Source: Gracilaria gracilis (taxonomy: Eukaryota > Rhodophyta > Florideophyceae > Gracilariales > Gracilariaceae). From it: a stretch of 64,000 nucleotides of DNA. Positions 48,089 through 57,600 of the stretch are shown piece by piece. The notes beneath the pieces were generated by a model that ran no database searches, had not been told where the DNA came from, and saw only the letters and a list, made by a program, of their open reading frames with translations. A program made the position numbers and the translations under genes. Positions within the stretch are counted from its first letter, which is position 1. Each line of letters starts with the position of its first letter. The stretch spans positions 62,001 to 126,000 of the forward strand of contig JARGSG010000204.1 in NCBI GenBank assembly GCA_030374805.1, in the 5' to 3' direction.

Positions 48089-51000
48089 CTACCTTTCGTC
48101 AGCATTTAGTAAAGAGCCCATGGCCAATGCACCACCCTCGCTTTTCTTCAATTCACTATTGTCAATCTGTTTCATTTCACTAACCCCATCACCCAACTCA
48201 CCAATGCTTGACTTATCTGCGGACGAAACAAGCTGACTAACGCCCAGATTATCACCAACAATATCTCCGCCCTCGAGCGATTCATCTACACTAACCTCAT
48301 TTCCCACAGACCCCGTCGCCGTATTCGTGACATCCTGGATTCCAAATGACTGCGGCGTACCCTCGGACGAAAAAATGTTACGTTTCTCCGCCACTTCGTT
48401 ACCATGCCCATTCACACCCGCATTGCTATCATCATTGAACGACGAAAGCAGTCCGTCATCTTCTGCGACGCTGCCAACCTCTGCACCACTTGCACCATTC
48501 TGCACAGCTGAGCTTTCCTCCAGAGCAGAATTTGACCCGCTTCGTGTTAACGATACTTGATTTCCGCCATTCTGTTCCACTCCAGCGCTTACCTGTGAAC
48601 CCGCACTACCCGCAGTAGCTATCTGCAATGCGCTATCCATGTTAACGTTTACCAAACCGTCATCGCTCATCTCCATTGGTCCAACCATAACATCGTCTGC
48701 CAGTCCAGTCTTTGGCTCTGGCGCTATGCCTTGGGTGGCATCAGATGGTTTTCCAAGCTGAGGTTGGGATAACAGGTACTGCTCAGACCCAAGTTGCTCC
48801 GAAGGCCGGCTACTCAAGAACACTTCGGAACCCGATGTTGGCACTTGTCCTTGATTCACAAAACCTGCTACATTGCCGCCGCCCGTTGCAAAGCGTTGCA
48901 TTTGCGCGACATTCACTCCTGCTACCGCTGACGAGTTAGGTTGTACAAGGCCATTGTCCGGAACAGCGGGAAGCATCTGCGCAGAGCTCGGGCTAGCTTG
49001 TCTCCACAACGCCGCTTGAGCACCAGCCGATACAATAACGTGCGACGCGGAGACAGAGCCATTCGAGACGCCAAGCGGGCCTGACGCAGACTCGAACGAT
49101 GGTTGGGGCCCGGGGTGCAGAGGTGAAGTTTGCGACAAGTGCGGGGTCTGAGTTGCTAGTGGTGCTGAAGGTGCACCACTGACAGACAAACCCTGTTGAG
49201 CTTGACTTCGAAGTAGTTGATGTCGGCGTTCCAGTTCTACCAATCTCTTGGCTTCCGCTTCCGCCGCTCGTTGCTGAGCCAAAGCGGCTTCTCTTCGCAC
49301 CGTTTCGGAATAGTCATCCAGCAAAATTCGCTCCATCAAAATGGAGTCTTCCGTTGTTAAAGAACTCTGACCAAGAACCGTCTCCTCACCGACAGCTTCA
49401 TAATTGCTGTCGTATAGTCGATCGCAATGGCCTCGAAGTTTCTTGTAAAAATCATTGTACTTTTCACTCAGGTTGTCAGTGTGTTTCCTCCATTCCTCGG
49501 ATGAAACTGACGAATCTTCCGGTGGTAGCAGCACATGGAACGGAACAATTCGCTCAAACGCATCTACCAAACCATGGAAGGGAGTGGTGTAATCTGGGTT
49601 GTGCACGCGCAGGTAGTCATTCAGGGGGCGATGTTGTAATCTTTGTTTCTTCTGGTTACCACGACCTTTGAGATCACGTTCTCGAAGGACTCGACTGCGT
49701 TCCTCATCTATCTTCTTGGTGTCAATCTCAAAAGCGACCGGTGCCTCCTGAACCACAGAGGGGTTCTGAACTTGTGCTAAAGGATTGACAGCATTAGAAG
49801 ATAAAAACTGAGAAGCGTTGCGGGATGGATCGGAACTGCGCAGTTCTGTTTGGCGTACGGATCCGACAGACTGCGTGTCTTCAAAAGATTGAGACAGAGC
49901 ATGATTCGGGTTTGCTCGTGCACCAGAAGTGGATGACGCGACTCCGTTGATATCCGAAACAGCAATCGTAGTACCTTTTGGACTGTGCCTTGGCGGTCTC
50001 TTATTCGACGGTGAGGGCCTTCGTGACGTAGAATTACTGTGAGTGGCTTGCGATGCTTGTGAGTGTGATGAATTAGCTTTAGACTTGTGCATATGGAGCC
50101 GTTGCTGCGCTTGCATTTGACGAGATTGTAGTTGTGCTTGAAGGTGTTGGATGTGTGGCGGGAGATTGCCAATGTTCTGAGTGAGACTAGCGGTGAGATG
50201 ATCTTGTGAAGCGGTGGTATTAAACGGAAACGACGAGAGAGTATTGGAATGGTGAGCTGGCGAGTGCCGTTGGTTAAGGTGATGCTGATTGTACAGCTGT
50301 TGCTTCTGAAGCAGTTGCTGTCTTTGAAGCAATGCACTTTGGGATACGTTCGGCGATGCGCCCATTTGGAGGTTAGGCTGAGATGAGGCGAGAGGAGCGT
50401 GGCGTGCACGGGTGTTGACCTGCGTGGAGAATGGAGAAGCGGAATTGTGCATCTGTTGGGTTTGAAGATTGGAGGAGGCGGCGTTGCTGCGCAAAAAGTT
50501 GAGCTGTTTGCTTAGAGTGGCAAAGATTTGGGGGTCGGTGGTTCCCCGCAGCACCTGCTCGAGAGTGGCAGCATCAAATTTGGCGAGGCGGGGATCGCCG
50601 CCAAGCGGGATTTGCTGGTGGCGATGTTGCTGTTGCGGCCGTTGCAAATGGACAACGCTTGGATCGGAGCTTGGCCGTCGCAAGAACATGGAGGGCGATG
50701 GATGGGTGGCAGCGGGGTTGGGGGCCTGTGAACGGAGGAATGCTAGCTGATGGGGCTGATGCTGCTGCTGTGGTCGCTGGTGCTGCCGTTGCTGCGCTTG
50801 CGCACGCGCATGCGCATGCGCTTGCGCTTGTGCTTGCGCTTGCGCCTGCGCTTGCATCTGGGCTTGGCCTGGCACTTGCAGCTGCGGCTGCGGCAGTGGT
50901 TGCGGTTGTGACTGCGGTTGCGGCTGCGGTTGTTGCGGTTGCGAATGCGGCTGCAGCGGCAGCTTCTGTCGCTGGGGGAGCAAAGCGGCGCGGAGTTGAT

Positions 51001-51358
51001 GAGATTGAGGCTGTGGAGGGAACTGCTGCTGGAACAGCGATGGGTGAGACTGCATAAACATATGGCCAAGCGGATGCTGCGAAATGTGGTGCGGAAGCTG
51101 CGGCGGCGTCGCCGACACGTTTGGCGGAACGGGAGCGGGAAGCAAGGTGGGCGGCGCAGGCTTGGGACGAGGCCGGCGTGGCTGCGGCTTGCGCGGCTTC
51201 TTGTGCGCAGCAGTGGCAAGCGAAACAAGCGGATGCTGCGGCGCGGCGGGCGCGGACGCGGGCGGCGGCATGGCGTTCGGTAACGGCAACGACGGAAAAG
51301 GCGGCGCGTCGGTTCCCGGCGGAAGGTCGGCGAAAAGGCGCCGCTCGGGTTGACTCAT
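48089..51358 (-). CDS. GLTSCR1/BICRA-type chromatin-remodelling subunit
   Basis: 1089 aa from the ATG at 51356-51358 (MSQPERRLFADLPPG); the frame above is an open GC-rich extension. The conserved core, coded at about 49300-49627, is the GLTSCR1 domain (DYLRVHNPDYTTPFHGLVDA, FERIVPFHVLLPPE, then a helical stretch with LMERILLDDY). In animals (BICRA/BICRAL) and plants this domain anchors a SWI/SNF subcomplex and binds BRD-type bromodomain proteins. The N-terminal 430 residues are Pro/Gln/His-rich, including a Gln-Ala/His-Ala dipeptide run coded around 50793-50862. The C-terminal 300 residues are Ser/Asn/Gly/Val-rich and acidic. The core is diagnostic; the complex membership is inferred. Confidence 0.88.
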   Translation of the reverse strand: MSQPERRLFADLPPGTDAPPFPSLPLPNAMPPPASAPAAPQHPLVSLATAAHKKPRKPQPRRPRPKPAPPTLLPAPVPPNVSATPPQLPHHISQHPLGHMFMQSHPSLFQQQFPPQPQSHQLRAALLPQRQKLPLQPHSQPQQPQPQPQSQPQPLPQPQLQVPGQAQMQAQAQAQAQAQAHAHARAQAQQRQHQRPQQQHQPHQLAFLRSQAPNPAATHPSPSMFLRRPSSDPSVVHLQRPQQQHRHQQIPLGGDPRLAKFDAATLEQVLRGTTDPQIFATLSKQLNFLRSNAASSNLQTQQMHNSASPFSTQVNTRARHAPLASSQPNLQMGASPNVSQSALLQRQQLLQKQQLYNQHHLNQRHSPAHHSNTLSSFPFNTTASQDHLTASLTQNIGNLPPHIQHLQAQLQSRQMQAQQRLHMHKSKANSSHSQASQATHSNSTSRRPSPSNKRPPRHSPKGTTIAVSDINGVASSTSGARANPNHALSQSFEDTQSVGSVRQTELRSSDPSRNASQFLSSNAVNPLAQVQNPSVVQEAPVAFEIDTKKIDEERSRVLRERDLKGRGNQKKQRLQHRPLNDYLRVHNPDYTTPFHGLVDAFERIVPFHVLLPPEDSSVSSEEWRKHTDNLSEKYNDFYKKLRGHCDRLYDSNYEAVGEETVLGQSSLTTEDSILMERILLDDYSETVRREAALAQQRAAEAEAKRLVELERRHQLLRSQAQQGLSVSGAPSAPLATQTPHLSQTSPLHPGPQPSFESASGPLGVSNGSVSASHVIVSAGAQAALWRQASPSSAQMLPAVPDNGLVQPNSSAVAGVNVAQMQRFATGGGNVAGFVNQGQVPTSGSEVFLSSRPSEQLGSEQYLLSQPQLGKPSDATQGIAPEPKTGLADDVMVGPMEMSDDGLVNVNMDSALQIATAGSAGSQVSAGVEQNGGNQVSLTRSGSNSALEESSAVQNGASGAEVGSVAEDDGLLSSFNDDSNAGVNGHGNEVAEKRNIFSSEGTPQSFGIQDVTNTATGSVGNEVSVDESLEGGDIVGDNLGVSQLVSSADKSSIGELGDGVSEMKQIDNSELKKSEGGALAMGSLLNADER

Positions 51359-51999
51359 GATGCGGTGACGAAGGGGAAGGCGTCGAAGGGAAAGGCGACC
51401 GCGTGCGCGGCGGGGGCGCCGGTCGGCGCAGCTTTGATCGGGCGGCTGCGAGCGGATGGGGTGTGCACCCACTGGCGCGCCCTCGCGCGGGGACGCCACG
51501 TCAACTGGCGCCGCCGCTTTGTTTGTTTTAGCGCGCTTTTTCCGCGCCGATTTGCATGTGCTGGCGACTCGCCAGTGGCGAGCGCCGTCTCGTTCGCGCC
51601 GCCCTGTTCGCGCCGCCATGGCGGTCGTGTGTGGCGCGCCGCGGCTCGCTGAGGCCAGCCGCGCGCCCGCGATTGGGGTCGGACGATGCCGCGCGCAACT
51701 GCTGCACGCCGCCCGGAGAGGAGCGGCGCTGGCGGCCTGGTGGCTGCGCTGCGCGCCGTTGCTGCCGCCTGGCCGCACCGTCGCGACTCCCGTCGGCTCT
51801 CGTCGCTGCGACGGGCGCCGTTCTACCAATGGCTGTATGCCTCTCAGGCTCTCGCGCTTGTGAAGGTACAACGGTACACCAGTTATGCAACGAGAGAGTT
51901 TACTTCTCGTTAAGCGTCAATCTAAATACCAAGGTAGTACATGCATTGTATAAGCCCGCGACGTTGCCTTGCTCCAAAGGCAGCCGTTGTAACTGTGTC
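51359..51999. promoter_or_regulatory. Spacer upstream of the GLTSCR1-type gene
   Basis: 641 bp, CpG-rich to about 51820, then ordinary to the TFIIB stop. An open frame on the minus strand extends the GLTSCR1-type ORF but shows no conserved features. Confidence 0.45.
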
Positions 52000-53031
52000 C
52001 TACGGCTGCGGCAGGTCTGACACGCTCACTGCGCACTCAAAGTCGTCGGGTATCACTCCCTCGATGTGCGGGTAGAACTGTCGATATGTTGACTTGATAG
52101 TCACCTCCGCCACCCCCGTCACGTCCGCAATCTCCTTTGCGCTCCTCTTGTGCTCCGCCTTACACAGTAACGTAACAATGTAGATACTCGCAGCCGCCAG
52201 TGTCGTATACGTTTTGCCATGCAGCACCCCATGGTTCTGCATCTCCCCTGCCACCGCATCGGCCGCGTTGATCACGTCGCGTGGTAAGTCCAGAAAGTTG
52301 CCAAAGCGTGTCACAAAGTCGTCCGTGCCGCGAACATAAGTCGTCTTAGCGTCCGTCAGTTGTCGCTCCATCTTCTTCACCGTAGCGCCCACGTTCTTCT
52401 TAGGCACGCCAGTCAAAGCACAGATTTCCTTGTACGAGCGCGCCACCTTTTGATTCCTGCATGCGATGAACAGACTAGACGCCACAATCTCGTTTACTTC
52501 CTCCTCGCGCAGCGTTCTAGTCCTCACACGCTTGTCGGGCTGGCCGGGCGTGGACACAATCTTCGTGGTCAAATGGTCTTGGTATCGTTTGAACAACTCC
52601 AGGGCCCGGTCGCTCACCGATTTGGCCAGATTCAAGCGGTCACGGTGTCTACCGATGCGTTGAATGACTTCCATCATCACCTTATCCGCAGCGGATGTGG
52701 CGTTTCTGTTTTGCGCGCGGTTGAGCGACACGCTCAACGCACCACCTCCTTTTGCACCCGTTCCGATGCTCGTCCCATGTTCGAACTCGAGCAAGGGGTT
52801 GTTTGCCGGACCGGCACGGTTCGGGTCGTCTCCTTCTTCGGAAGTGAAGGTACGCCATTCGGTGCCAAGGTCAAGCAGTCTCTCAATGATAATAAGACCG
52901 CACCCTCTGCAATCTGCCGTGCCCTCTCTCCAGTTCTCCACAATGTCATCGGAGCCGCATTCGGGGCATTCTTCTGGCATTTCGCGCTCCATAGGCGGAG
53001 CCAAGCTCGGCATCCCGTTAAACGACGCCAT
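52000..53031 (-). CDS. TFIIB: Transcription initiation factor IIB
   Basis: 343 aa, the general factor that bridges TBP-DNA and RNA polymerase II. The N-terminal zinc ribbon is CPECGSDDIVENWREG followed by CRGCG. The B-reader/linker includes DLGTEWRTFTSEEGDDPNR. Two cyclin-fold repeats follow: VMMEVIQRIGRHRDRLNL...IFIACR-type (SSLFIACRNQKVARSYKEI), and ITRFG-type (DFVTRFGNFLDLP) with AAASIYIVTLLC and KEIADVTGVAEVTIKSTYRQ. The ATG at 53029-53031 is chosen since MASFNG starts the conserved part; an earlier in-frame ATG would be at 53098-53100. All motifs are intact. A retrotransposon begins 299 bp upstream of the start codon. Confidence 0.96.
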   Translation of the reverse strand: MASFNGMPSLAPPMEREMPEECPECGSDDIVENWREGTADCRGCGLIIIERLLDLGTEWRTFTSEEGDDPNRAGPANNPLLEFEHGTSIGTGAKGGGALSVSLNRAQNRNATSAADKVMMEVIQRIGRHRDRLNLAKSVSDRALELFKRYQDHLTTKIVSTPGQPDKRVRTRTLREEEVNEIVASSLFIACRNQKVARSYKEICALTGVPKKNVGATVKKMERQLTDAKTTYVRGTDDFVTRFGNFLDLPRDVINAADAVAGEMQNHGVLHGKTYTTLAAASIYIVTLLCKAEHKRSAKEIADVTGVAEVTIKSTYRQFYPHIEGVIPDDFECAVSVSDLPQP

Positions 53032-53200
53032 GGCGTTGAGGTGGCAGAAGGGCTTCAAGTTCCTCACTTGCGGTGCCGCCGGACAGATATATAAGCTCAC
53101 CGGTAAACTAAATAGGGGTCGACGCTCTCTCCAGCGCCCGTCGGGCGTTGCAGGTCAACTTGCATCCAACACAAGCACCCCTTCCAGATCCAGTCGGGCG

Positions 53201-53256
53201 GACTTGGAAGCGTTGTTTTGAAAGCTTGGACTTGAAAGCGTTGTTTTGAAAGCTTG
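53201..53256 (+). repeat. 28-bp tandem duplication upstream of TFIIB
   Basis: Two adjoining 28-bp units (53201-53228, 53229-53256) starting GACTTG and ending GAAAGCTTG, 27 of 28 bases identical. They lie about 170-225 bp upstream of the TFIIB ATG and so are in its promoter or leader. Confidence 0.9.
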
Positions 53257-53329
53257 GACGTGGAAATCGTCCTAGACAAAAAAAACTTTGGTCAAAACAC
53301 AGTCATGCCTTTTTCTACCGTTGTACGGT

Positions 53330-53584
53330 TGTTAGAGTATTAGCGACTGTTAGCAACATACTCACTGTTGGTAACTAATAGTGACGGTCCCACAAGTTCC
53401 GTCCGACAGTCATTAGCCCAACGGCCGCCCAGTATCCGTATATAAAGGCACACCATTAACCCAGGAGCTCACTTTCCGGGAGCTCCCGGGCAGACCCCTT
53501 GTGCCAATAGTATTGCTTGTGAACTATCCCCTCCTACACTGCACTCCGATGAACTTCGAGCATGTGGCCGAAGGGCATACGAAA
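53330..53584 (+). repeat. 5' LTR
   Basis: 255 bp starting TGTTAGAGTA and ending CATACGAAA. It contains a TATA box (TATATAAAG at 53439-53447), a 14-bp perfect palindrome CCGGGAGCTCCCGG (53476-53489) and, at 53549, the ATG of Gag. Confidence 0.96.
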
Positions 53585-54679
53585 GTTATGGGCCCAGGAG
53601 AGGATCTCTCTCCAAGCAATATACTCATCCCGCCGAAGCTGCGCGCCTACACGGACAAGCTTCTATGGCGCGAATCCGTATTCGATTGGGCAGACAATCT
53701 GCGCGCATGCGCAGCTGGAGGCGACTCTCGTGCTAAGGGAGCCGCAGCAACTATGGGAATGACGCTTTACAGACCACTCGAGTTTTCGAAGAAAGAAATG
53801 GTCAAGAAAGCTGTTCGTACCGGAGAACTAGTTCTTACGGCTGAAAACGAAGACGACAAGATTAATCAGAAAGACATTGTCAAACAAGTGGTCAATCTTG
53901 TCGCCAAAGACTCTTCCGTCGATCGCTTACGCCGGGTTGTACGCTTGTACAAGCAAATTAACGCCTGTAAGCGAAAGCGTAACGAAACTATCCCGCATTT
54001 CATCGAGAGGTTTGCCGGACCAGCTCTACAATATCTCAACCTGACTAGCTCTGAACAAGACTCGAGCGATAGTCAAAACTTTGGCATCACTCTGCTACTA
54101 AATGCTGGTCTATCGTCTCAGACCTTCAACAACATCATTAGCAACCTGGTGTCATCCTCCAAACAGAAGGACGCTAATAACACCGACAGTCTACCAGTTA
54201 GCATGAATCGCATATGCGTCATCAAGAACCTGATGGAAGCCTTCCTGTCGGGAAAGTTCGACGTTGACGATAAGAAGAGATGTGGGGAGTCTCTGAACGT
54301 GGTGAAGGCTGCTATAAACCAACATAACATGGCGCATAAAGCAGAGAACGATTGCTATTCAATTGGATTCCAGGACGCAGTCACAGCCTTAGAAGAGGCT
54401 GGATTGGAGGAAAAAGATCTGCAGCTCGCGCTGGACCAAGAGCCTAAGCCGGAGAAATCGGCAAAAGCGTACTTAAACTCTAACAAAGAGTTCAAAAAAG
54501 GAAGGAAGCGTAAACGAGAATACGACGAGAAGTCCAACGCCGAGACCAAAAAGGCCGAACCCAATAATGAACCCTCTGGGACTCCAGATGGGAAAGAACT
54601 GAAGAACGACAATCCAGACAAAAAGTTCAAACGCAATTGGAAACCTCGTAACGGGGGAACTAAACCGTTTTTTCGTTAA
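53549..54679 (+). CDS. gag: Copia Gag, initiated inside the LTR
   Basis: 376 aa, the structural protein forming the virus-like particle. The start MNFEHVAEG lies within the 5' LTR; the frame above it begins only at GTG. The middle is helical and charged, resembling a UBN2-like capsid region (FIERFAGPALQYLNLT). The C terminus is strongly basic (KGRKRKREYDEKS ... KFKRNWKPRNGG) and could bind RNA; no CCHC zinc knuckle is present. It ends with KPFFR and TAA, directly on a T6 run and ahead of a perfect hairpin. Pol lies in the -1 frame and overlaps by 16 nt. Confidence 0.9.
   Translation: MNFEHVAEGHTKVMGPGEDLSPSNILIPPKLRAYTDKLLWRESVFDWADNLRACAAGGDSRAKGAAATMGMTLYRPLEFSKKEMVKKAVRTGELVLTAENEDDKINQKDIVKQVVNLVAKDSSVDRLRRVVRLYKQINACKRKRNETIPHFIERFAGPALQYLNLTSSEQDSSDSQNFGITLLLNAGLSSQTFNNIISNLVSSSKQKDANNTDSLPVSMNRICVIKNLMEAFLSGKFDVDDKKRCGESLNVVKAAINQHNMAHKAENDCYSIGFQDAVTALEEAGLEEKDLQLALDQEPKPEKSAKAYLNSNKEFKKGRKRKREYDEKSNAETKKAEPNNEPSGTPDGKELKNDNPDKKFKRNWKPRNGGTKPFFR
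53589..53602 (+). other. Candidate primer-binding site
   Basis: TGGGCCCAGGAGAG starts 4 nt after the LTR. TGG-first sequences pair with the CCA end of a tRNA. The pairing tRNA would end in CTCTCCTGGGCCCA; which tRNA that is cannot be said here. The site lies inside the Gag coding sequence. Confidence 0.45.
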
Positions 54680-57600
54680 GGGATTCGGAACGAGATCCGA
54701 ATCCCATACTAGACGAAGGTAGTCCCCTGTCGTCTGGAGGTATTGGTTCGGCAATCCATCTGTGCGAGGCCATGGGTATCCCATTTGACCCATACAAACC
54801 AAGAACTCGCTACAGAAGAGGTTGGGGACACAATTGTGAGAATTCGAAGGAGGTGAAGTGCTCTTGGACCCTGTCATTCCAAGATATGCGGAACCAAATG
54901 ACTGAAATCACCTTTGACCTATTCGATGACGACTCCCCATTAACGATAGGACTGGACATCCAACGGTACAGCGTAACAGACTTCACATCTCAGCCGCCAA
55001 CGATTACCTTCCATCGCGACACAGATAAGGAACCAAGGATAATTGGGCTATACATAAGCTCTACTTCTGTGTACAATGCAAGAGCGCGGGCCCTTATCAC
55101 GCCAACAATGAACACCCTACTGGCTTCAGCAGGTAGGAATCTCAGACCGAGAACGCTGGCAAAACGTCTACACAGGCTGACCCATGCCCATCCAGAGGAG
55201 ATCATAGATCTATGCAAACGGGCTGGGCAGAACTCGAAAGAATTAGAAGAAGAAGTCAGAAAGCTGAGTGATAACTGTGGCATATGTGCTCAATCAGGCC
55301 TACCAAATCCGTCCAAAAAGGTCTCAATTAGTCACGTGAACCAAGCGTTCAATATTGAAATACAGAGTGACTTTATGTTCTGCGTAATCAGAGGAACACG
55401 CTATGCGGTCCTTCACATTGTCGATTGCGGCACAGGATACTCCGAAGGGACGATAATGTCCGATCGAGAAGCCGGGAGTATCATCGCAACGATTGAAGTC
55501 GAATGGATAAATCGACACGGCGCACCGGAATCCCTGTCAGCCGATGACGAGTTCAATAGTCGACAGACTAAAAGCTTCCTGTCGGGAAGGAACATCAGAT
55601 TCAAGGCTAGACCGGTGAGGCGTCACAACAAGACTGGCATCGTAGAAAGGAAGAATGGCGTGGTGAAACGCATTCTCGAGAGACTGCAGCTAGATCAGAC
55701 GTCAGCCACAGACAGAACCATACTGTCGAGAGCGATATTTCTCTCCAACTGCTTCACCGGGTCGAAAGTCCTAAGTTCCTTCGAGCTCGCAAAGGGGTAC
55801 GCGCCTTCAATTCTGGGAGCACCTCGACGAATGGTCACGGAGGAGCTACTCAAGGCATACACCGAGCAGGCGGCTAGCAGAGCACTTCAACGGGCGATGA
55901 AAGCACGCAACCATACGGGGCTCTCTCAGTCGGCTATAAAACCAGGGGACGAGGTTTTGTTCTTCTTTAGAACTTCAGCGAACAACATACCGGACGAGTG
56001 GCGATCCGCCGTCGTCGTCAAAGCCCATCAGCATTACATTGAAGTAAGGCGAAGAGTACGAGGTCCTATCTCCAGAGTTGCCTACGAGGACCTGAGGCTC
56101 AGACCCAATTCCCCACTAGCACGTGAACTAGGCGAGGGACTTATGGAGGACTATATCGATCTCACGCTCAGTCCGAGCTCCAGCAGCGACCAAGGATCAC
56201 CCATGCACACCACGGGTGCGCTGATGGCGGTGAACGAGGAGCATGCACGCAAGGACATGGGAGACTACACTCAAGGACTAATCGATAACCCCGAACTGAA
56301 CGGACCACACGAGCTGGAAAGCAGCGAACAAAGGGTCCTCGTCAACATGCAGAAGGTCTTGGGGAATCGCCAGGTCTCCGCTCGAGAAGTAGAGTTCGCA
56401 CCGCCGTGGATACTCCGGAAAGCCGTCGAGAAGGAGCGCGATGACAATTGGACCACAGCCTACGAAGAAGTGTCGGAATACGATATACCGAGAGACGCCA
56501 ACGTCATCTCTTCCCACACCGTGTATAAGGTGAAAGAGGATGAAGACGGACATCGTAAGCTGAAGGCTAGGTTGGTAACACACGGCAACCGCGATGACCT
56601 CAAAGATGAGATCAGAAAGGATTGCTCGAACGCGGATATGATCGTGATACGACTACTACTGAGCGTATCCCTGTGTCTCGGATTCGACCTCGGCGTGGCC
56701 GATATCAAAGGAGCCTTCCTCCAAAGCGGACCTATCAAGCGTGACATATACGTTAGGCCCGCACCCGAGTTTCGAACTAAGAGGGGCGTCTTATGGAAGC
56801 TCACGAAGCTCCCTTATGGTATCGTCGATGCTGGAAGGCAATGGGCCAAACGGATCGAAGCATGGATGCTCGGTACGATGAATCTCACCCGTATCTATGG
56901 CATTAACCAGCTGTTCGTTGATCGAGACGAAAGTGGAAATATAACATTGGTTATAGCGAAACTGGTCGACGACCTACTCGTGGCCGGGACGAGCTACACC
57001 ATAGCAAAGTTCATGCAAGATTTGGGTCACGAATTCGAGGTGGGAAAGGTTCGCACTGGATCCAAACTGTCCTTCGCGGGATGCGATATCCTTATTGACG
57101 AAGAACATAGCATAACGCTAACCATGTCGTCTTATATGGATCGTCTGGAGCCAATCGAGATGTCACGAGCTAGGAGGCGACAGCGCGAAGAACGTACAAC
57201 CGATAACGAAACTCGGAGCTATCGTTCTCTAGCAGGGACTCTCATGTATCTCGGATCAGCCGTACTCCCGCAAGCCTCCTTCGTAACTTCACGGATGCAA
57301 CAGGAACTTGGCGGTCTCAAAGTTAAGCATCTCGTTGACGCAAACGCTATGTTACAGGAAATTCGCAACATGAACCCCGTGGTGAAATACGTCGTGCCGA
57401 TTGGAGTCACATCCGCAACCCTAGTGAGCTTCTCCGATGCATCGCATGGCACGAATGACCAAGCCTACGGGCAAACCGGGGTGATATGCGGCATCAAGTT
57501 CATAACAGAATTCGGGGAAGATCCCATTTTTCACCCGATACATTGGACGAGCTGCAAACAACGCCGGGTCACGTACTCATCTTTTGGAGCCGAGATACTT

